Shown piece after piece: positions 1-8,898 of a DNA stretch of 64,000 nt. The notes below the pieces were generated by a model, which saw nothing but the letters and a program-made list of their open reading frames with translations, was not told where the DNA came from and made no database searches. A program made the position numbers and the translations under genes. Source of the stretch: Chitinophaga jiangningensis (GTDB lineage: Bacteria; Bacteroidota; Bacteroidia; Chitinophagales; Chitinophagaceae); assembly GCF_900142605.1 (NCBI RefSeq), contig NZ_FRBL01000003.1, positions 124,001 through 188,000 on the forward strand, read 5' to 3'. Position 1 is the stretch's first letter, and each line of letters starts with the position of its first letter.

Positions 1-158
1 AACGAAAATGCGGTACTATCAGGCTCAGCAGTGGCCTGGCGGAGGATTTCTGCTTTCGTGTTGCTAAACCATTGTTCGTGTGCAACCCTTGTTTGCGGCT
101 GATTACAGGCGATGATAGTCAAAATAGGAAGAGTGCAAAGTAGCAGGTATGTTTTCAT
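1..158 (-). CDS. Putative lipoprotein, N-terminal part only
   Basis: Reading the minus strand from an ATG at 158-156, an open frame runs off the left edge of the window, giving 52 codons. The protein starts MKTYLLLCTLPILTIIAC, a signal sequence with a lipobox-like end before Cys18, so it is probably lipidated and membrane anchored. The rest (NQPQTRVAHEQWF and onward) is not recognisable. It diverges from the glutaminase-like gene at 270. The family cannot be told from the fragment. Confidence 0.6.
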   Translation of the reverse strand, partial: MKTYLLLCTLPILTIIACNQPQTRVAHEQWFSNTKAEILRQATAEPDSTAFS

Positions 159-269
159 GATGCTTCGGATAGAGCAGTAAATTATCAAGAAATCGGATAA
201 ACGGTTATGTATCATGACAATTTTTGAATAGTTTTCTACAATCTTTAACAAACCCATTCCAGTTACGTT

Positions 270-2726
270 ATGAGGCATATCCGCTTTATTATGAGTACCC
301 TGTTGATGGGAGCCGGTGCAGTAGTAGCACAGCAGAAGGCGCCATCATATCCTTTGGTAACCCACCATCCTTACTTCAGTATCTGGTCGTCAACGGATAC
401 TATTATGAACAGCAGCACCCGGCATTGGACAGGCACGGCGCAACCCATTACCGGGGTGGTGACCGTGGATGGGGTGCCTTATACCGTGTTGGGCAGTGTG
501 CCTGATACGTATGAGGAGCTGCTGACGACCGCAGGGGCAGTGAAATACCTGACAGACGCTCCATCGGGCGACTGGACATCTCCCCAATATAATGACCAGC
601 AATGGAAGAAAGGCACGATGCCTTTTAGTGACAACCCTGCTGCCGGTGAAACAGGGTGGAAGAGTCAGGATCTATTTGTGAGAAGAACATTTGATCTGGC
701 GCAGGTGGCGTCGGATTCGCTTTATCTTAAACTTCATCACGATGACAATATTGTAGTGCATCTGAACGGGAAGGAGATATTTTCCCGTAAGGGCTGGAAT
801 GGCCGCGACGAGTACTTTCCGATAGCGCTGGATCCACATCTCCTTAAACAAAAAAATAATTTACTGGCAATACATGTGGAGAATACGGCTGGCGGTGCCT
901 ATTTATCCGCCGGTTTGGCTAAAAAGGTGAAACCCGCTGCAGGGGCGGCGCATAAGGCAATACAGGAGTCCGTGGAAGTGCATGCCACGCAAACCGTGTA
1001 TCAGTTCAAATGCGGGCCGGTACATATGGAGATGGCTTTTATCTCTCCCTTATTAATGGACGACCTGATGCTGCTTTCCCGCCCGGTAACTTACCTGGCT
1101 TGCCATGCGTTGGCGGAAGATGACCAGGCGCATGAGGTGCGTGTACAGGTGGGCGTTAGTACCGCTGTATGTGTGAACAATGCCGGGCAGCCGGTGGAAG
1201 CCAGTCAATACAACAGTGGCGATCTTACGATTTTGAAAGCCGGTACCAAAGAGCAGCCGGTGCTGCAAAAGAAAGGGGATGATATCCGCATCGACTGGGG
1301 GTATATGTATGTGGCTACCAGCAAGGGTCCTGGCGTGAAGCAGTGGATCGTGGATAATGCAGATAAAACGAAAACGCTGGTAACGGAAGCGGCTATAGGC
1401 AAAGTGGGAAAAGGGATAACGGCGATGCCTGCCAGGGTGTTTCTGCTTGGTTATGACGACCTGTATGCCGTAGAATATTTCGGGAAGCGCCTGAAAGCCT
1501 GGTGGAAAAACGATGCTACGGCTACGATGGATCGGGAGTTGAAAAGTGCGATGCAGGATTATAGGAAGATATTAGGTCGCTGTTTACAGTTTGATGAAGC
1601 ATTGCAAAAGGAAGCTGCGGCGGCCGGTGGCAGGGAGTATGCGCGACTTTGTGAGCTGGCGTATCGTCAGGCGATAGCGGCGCACACGCTGGTACGTGGT
1701 CCGAAAGGGGAGTTGCTGTTTTTATCAAAAGAGAATTTCAGTAATGGTTGTATCAATACGGTGGATATTACGTATCCATCGGCACCGATGTTTTTACTGT
1801 ATAATCCTGATTTGCTGAAAGGGATGATGACGGGCATTTTCGAGTATTCGGAGAGTGGTCGTTTTCCGAAACCCTTTGCAGCACATGATTTGGGGACGTA
1901 TCCCATTGCAAGCGGGCAGGTGTACGGCGAAGATATGCCGGTAGAAGAATCCGGCAATATGCTGATTCTTACCGGGGCAATTGCCAAAGCGGAAGGTAAC
2001 GCCAACTATGCGAAGGCTCATTGGAAAACGCTGACTACCTGGGCGGAGTATCTGCTGAAAGCGGGTTTTGATCCGGAGAACCAGCTATGCACCGATGATT
2101 TTGCGGGGCATCTGGCGCATAATACCAACCTATCGCTGAAGGCGATTGCTGGCATCCGCAGTTATGCGATGCTGGCGGAAATGCTGGGGTACAAAGCGGA
2201 GGCGAAGCGTTACAGTGACAGTGCGCAGTCGATGGCTGCCAACTGGATGAAACTGGCTGCAGATGCGGATCATTACCGTTTGGCTTTTGACAAGCCGGGT
2301 TCCTGGAGTCAGAAGTACAATCTGGTATGGGACCGTGTGCTGGGCTTTAACCTGTTTCCGAAGTCGCTGTACGAGCAGGAGGTAAGCTGGTACCTGAAGC
2401 AGCAGCAGGCGTTTGGTTTGCCGCTTGATAGTCGCAAAACCTATACGAAGTCGGACTGGATTATCTGGACGGCTACGCTGGCATCATCCACGGATGAATT
2501 TAAGGAGCTGGTGGACCCGTTGTACAAATACATAACGGAAACGGTTACACGCGTTCCGTTATCTGACTGGCATGAAACTACTGATGGCAGGCAGGTTGGT
2601 TTTCAGGCGCGTAGTGTGGTGGGTGGATATTTTATGAAGATGCTGGATGCGCGTTATAACGGTGGAACCGGCTCTGGTAGCGGATCTGTTATATATACGT
2701 ATAATCCGCATTCGATAAATCATTAA
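270..2726 (+). CDS. Secreted glutaminase-like protein (DUF4965/DUF5127/DUF1793 family)
   Basis: An 818-aa protein with an N-terminal signal peptide ending near GAVVAQQ. The start of the mature protein (YPLVTHHPYFSIWS) and the C-terminal block with DLGTYPIASGQ, MPVEESGNMLIL and YNLVWDRVLGFNLFP are typical of Bacteroidetes DUF4965 proteins related to fungal glutaminase A. In that family an N-terminal beta domain precedes an (alpha/alpha)6 barrel. A beta-sandwich insert at roughly residues 95-215 (WTSPQYNDQQWKKG, LHHDDNIVVHLNGKEIF) resembles a carbohydrate-binding module. The predicted role is extracytoplasmic amide or glycan-related hydrolysis; substrate unknown. Start at 270 keeps the signal peptide; an overlapping frame from 224 is a shadow. 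It ends 74 bp before the tRNA-Lys gene and lies outside the island. Confidence 0.88.
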   Translation: MRHIRFIMSTLLMGAGAVVAQQKAPSYPLVTHHPYFSIWSSTDTIMNSSTRHWTGTAQPITGVVTVDGVPYTVLGSVPDTYEELLTTAGAVKYLTDAPSGDWTSPQYNDQQWKKGTMPFSDNPAAGETGWKSQDLFVRRTFDLAQVASDSLYLKLHHDDNIVVHLNGKEIFSRKGWNGRDEYFPIALDPHLLKQKNNLLAIHVENTAGGAYLSAGLAKKVKPAAGAAHKAIQESVEVHATQTVYQFKCGPVHMEMAFISPLLMDDLMLLSRPVTYLACHALAEDDQAHEVRVQVGVSTAVCVNNAGQPVEASQYNSGDLTILKAGTKEQPVLQKKGDDIRIDWGYMYVATSKGPGVKQWIVDNADKTKTLVTEAAIGKVGKGITAMPARVFLLGYDDLYAVEYFGKRLKAWWKNDATATMDRELKSAMQDYRKILGRCLQFDEALQKEAAAAGGREYARLCELAYRQAIAAHTLVRGPKGELLFLSKENFSNGCINTVDITYPSAPMFLLYNPDLLKGMMTGIFEYSESGRFPKPFAAHDLGTYPIASGQVYGEDMPVEESGNMLILTGAIAKAEGNANYAKAHWKTLTTWAEYLLKAGFDPENQLCTDDFAGHLAHNTNLSLKAIAGIRSYAMLAEMLGYKAEAKRYSDSAQSMAANWMKLAADADHYRLAFDKPGSWSQKYNLVWDRVLGFNLFPKSLYEQEVSWYLKQQQAFGLPLDSRKTYTKSDWIIWTATLASSTDEFKELVDPLYKYITETVTRVPLSDWHETTDGRQVGFQARSVVGGYFMKMLDARYNGGTGSGSGSVIYTYNPHSINH

Positions 2727-2742
2727 AAATGAATGAAATAAA

Positions 2743-2773
2743 TTTGGCAGGAATTAAATAATTTCTATCTTTG
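2743..2773 (+). promoter_or_regulatory. Promoter of tRNA-Lys (Bacteroidota type)
   Basis: TTTG at 2743-2746 and TATCTTTG at 2766-2773, separated by 19 bp, match the Bacteroidetes primary-sigma consensus (-33 TTTG, -7 TAnnTTTG). Transcription would start just ahead of the tRNA at 2800. Confidence 0.8.
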
Positions 2774-2799
2774 CACTCCCGAAACGATCGGGGGTGATT

Positions 2800-2872
2800 G
2801 ATTCCGTAGCTCAGTTGGTAGAGCAATACACTTTTAATGTATGGGCCCTGGGTTCGAGTCCCAGCGGGATCA
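2800..2872 (+). tRNA. tRNA-Lys (anticodon TTT)
   Basis: A 73-nt cloverleaf. The acceptor stem GATTCCG (2800-2806) pairs with CGGGATC (2865-2871), with discriminator A2872. The anticodon stem ATACA/TGTAT encloses loop CTTTTAA (2831-2837), so the anticodon TTT is 2833-2835. The T-arm contains GGTTCGAGTCC. The gene is intact because the 3' end is supplied by the island's 16-bp att copy. It is the integration target of the element that follows. Confidence 0.97.
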
Positions 2873-2874
2873 CA
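2859..2874 (+). repeat. attL: 16-bp direct repeat in the tRNA 3' end
   Basis: TCCCAGCGGGATCACA at 2859-2874 recurs exactly at 42082-42097. It covers the distal T-arm and acceptor strand of tRNA-Lys, the usual crossover segment for tRNA-targeting tyrosine integrases. Confidence 0.93.
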
Positions 2875-2876
2875 CA

Positions 2877-2901
2877 GGGCGACTCAAAGTCGCCCTTTTT
2901 T
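2877..2901 (+). terminator. Rho-independent terminator after tRNA-Lys, supplied by the island
   Basis: The perfect stem GGGCGAC (2877-2883) / GTCGCCC (2889-2895), with loop TCAAA, is followed by six T residues (2896-2901). It lies just inside the element and so replaces the host terminator, which now sits beyond attR at 42111-42136. Confidence 0.88.
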
Positions 2902-2972
2902 GTTTAAAATCTTCAGCTACAGCAGGTCTGCTAATATTTCTCAAACAAATAAGTATAAAGTCACGCAAGTTA

Positions 2973-3024
2973 TTCGGGTACCTCTTCGGGTACCAGTTTG
3001 TGTGATTTATATTGGTACCCGAAT
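2973..3024. repeat. Left-end TTCGGGTACC repeats (candidate integrase arm sites)
   Basis: TTCGGGTACC occurs at 2973-2982 and 2985-2994 (12-bp period), and an inverted copy GGTACCCGAAT at 3014-3024. The same direct pair with the same 12-bp period and the same trailing AGT occurs near the right end at 42000-42021. Paired sites on both arms beside the att core fit arm-type binding sites for the integrase N-terminal domain; this role is inferred. Confidence 0.65.
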
Positions 3025-3078
3025 GCTTTTGTGTGAAAGCGGTTTTAGGCTATTTCCAAACCATAAAACCTTTGAGAA

Positions 3079-4389
3079 ATGAGAATTAACAAGCAACTAT
3101 CCGTTCTTTTTCTTCCAGAAAAATCAAAAATTGATGCCAATGGCGATGCGCCAATAATTGCGAGAATAACTGTCCAGGGAATACGTAGAGAGATATCACT
3201 GAGTATAAAGATCAATCCAGACCAATGGGACCAGTCAACCGAAAATGTTAACCTCGCCTTGGTGGCGAATAAGAAAAAGGGGATGGAGGTGTATCAGAAA
3301 GTGGAGAACACACTGAATGACCTGGTGTCATTGTATAAAATGTTAACCAGGGGACAGCAACTGGTAACGGCAGAACTACTCAAGAGCAAATATTTAGGAT
3401 TAGTATTGCCTGATTTATTTAGAACTGAAACTTCAGCCCCAAGAACCCTCTGCCAAACATTAAACTATAAATACAGTAAACTCGTTGCCCTGGTTAAAGC
3501 CGGCGAAAGATCAGCTAGTACTTTAAAACGCTGGAAGGTAACCAAAAAGAAAATCAGATCCTTTCTTGACTTCACCATGAAGAAGAAAGACATACCGCTT
3601 ATGGAGGTAGCACCTTCCCATCCGCATGAAATGCTTCACTTTTTTCTGGTGCACCAGAAAATTTGTAAGAATACTGCCATGAAGTACCTTAAAAATACTA
3701 AGGAGTTATTATCCATAGCCGTATTGAAAGGCTGGGTGGAAAAAAATCCTTGGTCTGAGTTTACGAGTACATATAAACAACCAAAAAGAAATGTGCTGAA
3801 TCTATTTCAGTTGATCACGATTTATAAGAAAAAGCTTATTGGCAGATTGGAGCATGTAAGGGATGTATTCCTGTTTGCATGTTTTACTGGCTATGCCTTT
3901 AATGAAATACAAGGACTCTCTAAAGAAATGGTTTTTACAGGCATTGATGGGAAAAGATGGATTCGTATTGACCGTCAAAAAACAGGTAGCGAAGAATGTT
4001 TGCCATTATTACCAATAGCAGCTGAAATATTGGATAAATATAAGAATGATTCTTATTGTATCGAAAATAATAAGCTGTTGCCGGTTAAAAGCTATTCAAA
4101 TTATAATGGCTATCTTAAAGAGGTTGGCGATCTCTGTGATATTTCATTTGAATTATCTACTCACGTGGCTCGCCATACTTTTGCTGTTACTGTCTGTTTG
4201 GAAAATGGTATTCCAATTGAAACAATTTCCAAAATGTTAGGTCACAAAAATATTAGGACAACGCAGATTTATGCGCAGGTGAGCAATGCTAATATCGCAT
4301 TGAATATGGGAAGATTGGCCAAACAACTGTTTAGTGAAAATGGCAAATTGACAGTTAAGCTCTATTCTGAGATTATTAAGGCAGCCTAA
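3079..4389 (+). CDS. Tyrosine recombinase / integrase (Bacteroidetes ICE type)
   Basis: A 436-aa protein with three parts: an N-terminal arm-binding domain (residues 1-100; INPDQWDQ is typical), a SAM-like core-binding domain (about 125-225) and a catalytic domain. H362-V-A-R365, G388-H389 and the nucleophile Y398 in TTQIYAQ are present. At the usual first catalytic Arg position (TGxR) the sequence is T270-G-Y-A273. Loss of that Arg is known in the IntDOT branch of Bacteroidetes integrases, so it need not mean inactivity. The gene reads away from attL, starts 204 bp inside the element, and should catalyse integration at tRNA-Lys and excision. The ATG at 3079 is chosen because the arm domain begins immediately after it. 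Confidence 0.93.
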   Translation: MRINKQLSVLFLPEKSKIDANGDAPIIARITVQGIRREISLSIKINPDQWDQSTENVNLALVANKKKGMEVYQKVENTLNDLVSLYKMLTRGQQLVTAELLKSKYLGLVLPDLFRTETSAPRTLCQTLNYKYSKLVALVKAGERSASTLKRWKVTKKKIRSFLDFTMKKKDIPLMEVAPSHPHEMLHFFLVHQKICKNTAMKYLKNTKELLSIAVLKGWVEKNPWSEFTSTYKQPKRNVLNLFQLITIYKKKLIGRLEHVRDVFLFACFTGYAFNEIQGLSKEMVFTGIDGKRWIRIDRQKTGSEECLPLLPIAAEILDKYKNDSYCIENNKLLPVKSYSNYNGYLKEVGDLCDISFELSTHVARHTFAVTVCLENGIPIETISKMLGHKNIRTTQIYAQVSNANIALNMGRLAKQLFSENGKLTVKLYSEIIKAA

Positions 4390-4418
4390 AGTATTTCTTG
4401 GGAGATTTCTGTACTTAA

Positions 4419-4442
4419 GGTGGGGAGAGCTGGCTCTCCACC
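4419..4442. terminator. Hairpin downstream of int (weak terminator candidate)
   Basis: GGAGAGC (4424-4430) and GCTCTCC (4433-4439), extended by GGT/ACC, form a GC-rich inverted repeat 30 bp after the int stop codon. It has no T tract and a 2-nt centre, so termination is uncertain. Nothing else is seen in 4390-4657. Confidence 0.3.
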
Positions 4443-4657
4443 TTCATCATATAGCTCTTTGTACCGATAGAAGCTATCACGACTATAACCGAATTTTTAC
4501 CAGCCTAGGATACATTTCCCAATACTTCAGCTAGTCTGAGTAAGCATACTTTGTTTTTGATAAACTTAGTTGCTACATTCATCTCTGGCAGTTTAAAGGG
4601 TTAATGAAAAGTGTGTGGTTACTTAAAATTAACCCTAACTGTCAGATTAAATCGTAG

Positions 4658-5400
4658 CTATTTCACTTTTTTATAGTGATTGATCACGTTTGCTTGAGGT
4701 AGCGGCATACATTTTTTTAGCGGTGTAATTAATTCACGCATTTTCAATTTATTTGAGAAGTGTCTGGCAATTTCATAAGTTAGCTTCTTGAAATCATTTT
4801 CATATTTATTCTTTTGATGGTAATAGATTTTAATAGCTTTACATTGGGGGTGTTCAAAAATCATCTTTAACATGGTCTTATCGGACTGGCCGCATGAATG
4901 CCCCATAATATAGACTTGGTAATCATCCGCTTCAATAAATTTTATCAAATTATGATAATTTTCCGTCCTAAAATACCAGAATGACTTAAGGTGCTCTTTA
5001 AGTTCATTCATTGGAGATTCTTCCAGTTCTTCGTAATTTCTATCATAATCATCACCAAATCCAAAAATCAATGGGTTTTCCGGATTATTTAATTGCCCAT
5101 GAATATAATTAACTTTTATCACCTCACGCATGTTTGGTAAAAAATAGGTTAGGTACTGTTCCACTGTACATGTATAATTGAAATTAAGTATCATCGTAGA
5201 AGCAGGTAGAAACTCATCCGGAAGGTTATCGTCAAGCTTTTTAGAAATCTCTTCTTTTTTAATCATTTCTGAGAATATCTCTTCGTATTTTCGGTTTATT
5301 TCCACACTCTCTATTCTCAGTTTTCCAAAGCTTCTATAGTGTTTAGAGATGCTGTGTGCAAGGAATGTAATTTTTCAATACTTTCTTTTAGCCATAATTC
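4658..5400 (-). pseudogene. AbiH-family abortive-infection gene, N-terminally decayed
   Basis: The open part (4658-5305, 215 codons) has AbiH hallmarks: FNYTCTVEQYL, VNYIHGQLNNPENPLIFGFG and YIMGHSCGQSDKTML. Family members are usually about 300-400 aa and begin with a nucleotide-binding-like GNGFD segment, which is missing here. Upstream in the same frame the sequence still reads WLKESIEKLHSLHTASLN, then TGA and TAG, then SVEINRKYEE. Two nonsense codons therefore separate the surviving 3' part from an older upstream part, and beyond about 5400 the frame is closed. The only start for the open part is GTG. AbiH proteins are phage-exclusion factors; this copy is probably dead. Confidence 0.75.
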
Positions 5401-5403
5401 CTA

Positions 5404-5556
5404 TTATTTATAAATGGGGATGGTAATAGTAAAAATTATATGAAATTCTTCAGAGCATACAGTAATGTCGCCTCCCAACATCTGTACTTTAAGGAGATCA
5501 GAAATTGCTGCAAGTTGATCGGTATCTATGGATTGTCTCTTAAAGATTTTAAACAT
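5404..5556 (-). pseudogene. Histidine-kinase C-terminal fragment
   Basis: A 50-codon minus-strand frame (ATG 5556-5554, stop 5406-5404) ends in LLKVQMLGGDITVCSEEFHI and IFTITIPIYK. This resembles the last strands of a HATPase_c domain, where sensor kinases read GG.I.V.S...G..F...IP. No H box, N box or membrane part is nearby, so it is a 3' remnant. It resembles in kind, not closely in sequence, the end of the intact island kinase at 33182-34537. Confidence 0.55.
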
Positions 5557-6106
5557 GGTATTGTTGGTGAGTAGTCATGGGGACGTGATATATGATGTTG
5601 ATACTCGATTATTTTATTCTTTGCAGAAATCACGTTGGGCGGGATGGAACAAGGTATTATTAAAGGCACAGAATATTGATACGCCATAGGTTATTACATA
5701 GTTGAGTGCTAGTTTAAGTTTTCTAGTTGTTACCAACTATTATCTGTATTATCGTGCATCGCTAAAACGAATTTCCTTAATTGTATTGGGATTCGTGGTT
5801 AATAACTTATTGCAATACCTCGTGAAATATTGACATTGTATATAATGTACTAAATAAATATTCATATTCTATTCTTTACTTTTTATTTCTTTATATCAAC
5901 AGCTGGAATTCCTGAAGACAACAGGGCAACCAAAAGTAATGTAACTGGAGATGTACCCTGCAATTAGGTAATTTTTCATGTAATTAGTCCCAAAGACATA
6001 GTGAGACTATTTTTTTGGCAATATTCTTAATTTACCGTAGGAATAATATACAAACTGAGGCAAAAATTTGTTAGAATAGACTACACAAATGAAACAGCGA
6101 AATCCT
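5557..6106. other. Intergenic, no gene seen
   Basis: AT-rich and closed by stops in the frames I followed, with no long inverted repeat found. It separates the decayed left cargo from the metallophosphoesterase gene. Confidence 0.5.
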
Positions 6107-6114
6107 TATATTTG
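6107..6114 (+). promoter_or_regulatory. -7 promoter element of the metallophosphoesterase gene
   Basis: TATATTTG matches TAnnTTTG and lies 17 bp before the first possible ATG (6131) and 35 bp before the preferred one (6149). No good -33 TTTG is found at the expected spacing, so the assignment is moderate. Confidence 0.45.
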
Positions 6115-6148
6115 ACTCTATCAAAAAAGAATGACTAATTATTTAAAA

Positions 6149-7762
6149 ATGCGTATTGTTCAACTTTCTGACATTCACTTGTCAAAAGAGAATCTGACAG
6201 ACCTTAAGAATTACTATAGGGAGGCGCTGATTGCCGATCTTATCCAGTTCTCGAAAGATGCACCTGTTGACATACTCCTAATAAGTGGAGATTTAATAGA
6301 TAAAGGCGGTCAATCCTTTGGAGGGGAAGATCCCTATGCAATTTTTGAAAAAGAACTTTTAAACCCTATTACCGACAAGCTAAAATTATCAAAAGAAAGG
6401 GTTTTATTTATACCCGGCAATCACGATATTGAAAGGTCACTAATAGCAGAGAATATTGAAAACGAGTTATCAACAAAGCTCAATTGTAAGATGGCTAATA
6501 ACATGCTGGAAACAATGGGAAGTAAATTTGATGATAATAATAACAGAATAAAGAAGTTTAAGGAATTTGAAAAGCATTATCATTTAAAGAATCCAGGATA
6601 TTTGTATTCAAATAACGAATCGTTGTACACGATGGAGGTAAATGGAAAGAGGATAGGCTTCGTGTTAGTTAATGATTCATGGCGTTGTTCCAGTAAATTG
6701 AAGAAAGAACAACACTTCATTGGAAGTAATCAATTATTTAACGCTAAACAGCATTTCGAGAAAGAAAATACTGTCCTAAATATTGCTGTTTTCCATCATC
6801 CACTGGAAGATCTAAATAATAATGAAGCAGCAATTATAGATAATATTCTGAAATCTTACGATTTCAGTTTTGCAATCTTCGGACATTCCCATTCACACAA
6901 ATTCCAGGAATTGTTTTCAACAAACGGTGGCTATATTGCTTTGAGAGGGAGATCCGCTTTTAACGATACCGGTGAAGAAAAAGCAGATTTTCAGCCTGGC
7001 TATAATATTCTGGACATTAATATCGAGAACGAGATGTTTGTCTTAACCGGTAGAAAATTCATTAAGTCAAATGGTTTTCGCTTTGATTATGATGTAGATT
7101 CGATGCCAGGCGGATATTTTTCGGGTAGATTCAGCAAATCAGTTGTACAGACAAAGCCGAGAAGTGAAAGAAAGAATTCAGGTGGAGTATTACAACATGG
7201 TTCAAGTAAAATTAATAGTCATGTTATCTCTGAGATTCAAAGAGTCTTTGACGCAGTTGAACAGGAATTAAAGGAACTTTTGACCACAGAGGACTTACAG
7301 TATTTTCTGCTTCAATGTGTAGGCGTAGATTCCCATTTAAATTCTTTTAGTGGCCTTATTCAAAAAATAGAGGAGGCTAATACAGATGTAAAACTTTTTG
7401 TAGGGGAATTAACTAAACGCTTAATTCCTATTGCAGATACGTTTCGGAAAATTGGGCTGCAGTTTTTCTACCCAATCCCTTCAAGCGAGACTGAAGAGGA
7501 ATTTTATTTGCAGCCGAATGGAATATTGACTGAAATTTTGCTATTTGGTTTTAAAAAGGGCATCATGCGAGGAAATGATCCTAACCCTATTTATGACGCT
7601 TTCGGGGTAAGTATTCACTTTCCGGAAGTTAAAGAATTACTTAGAAAGTGCATGCTCCTTCTCTATAGAAATATCATTTTAAAATCATTGTTCATTCCTC
7701 TGAATCAAATATGCTCTTCACAAACACTAGAAACTGGGAAATCACTTGATTCCATTATATGA
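6149..7762 (+). CDS. Calcineurin-like metallophosphoesterase with C-terminal helical domain
   Basis: The first half holds the complete metallophosphoesterase signature: SDIHLS (D-x-H), SGDLID, PGNHDIE, AVFHHPL and FGHSHSH, enough for a two-metal phosphodiesterase centre. From about residue 340 a second, mostly helical part (ISEIQRVFDAVEQELKELL, then FFYPIPSS and HFPEVKELLRK) has no recognised family. The start at 6149 is preferred because MRIVQLSDIH is the normal opening of the fold; 6131 adds six residues. The protein has no signal peptide and should act in the cytoplasm. Its place among toxin and defence cargo suggests a nucleotide- or nucleic-acid-directed defence enzyme, but that is inference. 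Confidence 0.82.
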   Translation: MRIVQLSDIHLSKENLTDLKNYYREALIADLIQFSKDAPVDILLISGDLIDKGGQSFGGEDPYAIFEKELLNPITDKLKLSKERVLFIPGNHDIERSLIAENIENELSTKLNCKMANNMLETMGSKFDDNNNRIKKFKEFEKHYHLKNPGYLYSNNESLYTMEVNGKRIGFVLVNDSWRCSSKLKKEQHFIGSNQLFNAKQHFEKENTVLNIAVFHHPLEDLNNNEAAIIDNILKSYDFSFAIFGHSHSHKFQELFSTNGGYIALRGRSAFNDTGEEKADFQPGYNILDINIENEMFVLTGRKFIKSNGFRFDYDVDSMPGGYFSGRFSKSVVQTKPRSERKNSGGVLQHGSSKINSHVISEIQRVFDAVEQELKELLTTEDLQYFLLQCVGVDSHLNSFSGLIQKIEEANTDVKLFVGELTKRLIPIADTFRKIGLQFFYPIPSSETEEEFYLQPNGILTEILLFGFKKGIMRGNDPNPIYDAFGVSIHFPEVKELLRKCMLLLYRNIILKSLFIPLNQICSSQTLETGKSLDSII

Positions 7763-7968
7763 GAAAAAATTACCACCTCATTACTATTTTTGATCCTGAC
7801 TGCAAACTGGATTGCATAGGATTTTTGGAAAGTTGGGTTCATTTTTTTGACTTACAGCTTACGACGAATAGAATTGAATATGCGAGCCAAATTGTTAATA
7901 GGGGAGATTCATTAACTAAGTTAAATGGCCGCCGTCACAACCGACTACTATATAGGAATGATATGTAA
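7759..7968 (+). CDS. Small ORF overlapping the phosphoesterase stop
   Basis: A 69-codon frame whose ATG overlaps the upstream stop (ATGA), an arrangement typical of translational coupling. The product (MRKNYHLITIFDPDCKLDC and onward) has no recognisable motif and its composition does not look strongly protein-like. It may be a real partner, a remnant, or chance. Confidence 0.22.
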   Translation: MRKNYHLITIFDPDCKLDCIGFLESWVHFFDLQLTTNRIEYASQIVNRGDSLTKLNGRRHNRLLYRNDM

Positions 7969-8095
7969 TTTAGTTGATTGTGTTGCTACTGCTTACATCT
8001 TATCGCATAAAACTCTTAAGGTAATTCAAAAAGCTTTCAAAGGCTATTGACCTACATTTTTTTTCACCTTCAACATGTGTTAGATTATTGATAAT

Positions 8096-8722
8096 TCATT
8101 TGGAAGCTATAAATTGTTGATACAAACTTACCGATCGGCCTTCCAGCCATTCCTCATATAATTCTTTGTATACGAAGAAATATGGGTTGTAAACCTTGTC
8201 TGCTGAAATAAGTGTTGGTTCACAAAGGTTTTGTGAAACTTGACTGAAATTCCAATGGCTGTCTGGGTTAGTTTTGAGATACAGTATTCCTACATAATAG
8301 ACAATTTTAGTAAATAATATGGGATCCACATCTATTCTTTTTGATTGTTTATTAAAAAACTGATCCAGTTGCTGGAATCCGTTTAATGAATATTCCTTTA
8401 TTCCAAAATTCTTATCTAAGTATTTGCACAGAGAGAGCTGACGACTTTGAAGCGAACAGTTGTTTTGCAAGCTCCCTTCTAAAATATGAGAAGATAGTTG
8501 TTCTTTTTGCTTCTGCAGCAATTACTGATAGTACGACTCTACATTTTTAACTGAGGAATATAAAAAAACGTGTTTTTCAAAAAGAACAATTGCCTCACCG
8601 GTGGATAGTTCATAAATATTATAATGATATCTATACTTGAGCGGTAAAGAAAGTTTTCCCTCACTTTCCTTTATTAGTCTGTTAGCTTCTTTAAATCCTA
8701 ATCGTTTCAATGGTCCATTCAT
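8096..8722 (-). pseudogene. Second immunity-like gene, interrupted by one in-frame stop
   Basis: Two minus-strand frames in the same phase (start 8722, MNGPLKRLGF, to TAA at 8524-8522; then 8521 to 8096) read through as one protein of about 208 residues. Its parts align by eye with the neighbouring gene 8899-9594: KYRYHYNIYELSTGEAIVLF corresponds to YKSRNGNIITVNNKGGFIW, and LDQFFNKQSKRIDVDPILF, then IVYYVGILYLKT, correspond to LDKYFQSQNRIDRPVFLSL and YYSCELLSQRL. The single TAA follows VKNVESYYQ. No frameshift is needed. It is therefore most simply a paralogous immunity gene inactivated by one nonsense mutation, although two separate small genes cannot be excluded. Confidence 0.6.
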
Positions 8723-8898
8723 ATTCCTTTCCTGCGTGGACAGAGTTATTGATTGTAAATTGTGCAATTGAACGAAGGTGAATTCTGCATCTATTTGAAC
8801 CACTCACAGTATTGAACAGTTTAATTGTTAAGATATTATACATTAATATATCTATGCTATAGAGGCAGCATTTAGATAGCTCATATTAACTAGAATAA

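Noticed and set aside
1667..2005. 112-codon antisense frame in the glutaminase-like gene
   Set aside because: The sense frame carries conserved family motifs here; the antisense product has none.
2837..3082. 81-codon frame beginning inside the tRNA
   Set aside because: It covers the tRNA 3' half, the terminator and the arm repeats; the protein has no recognisable features.
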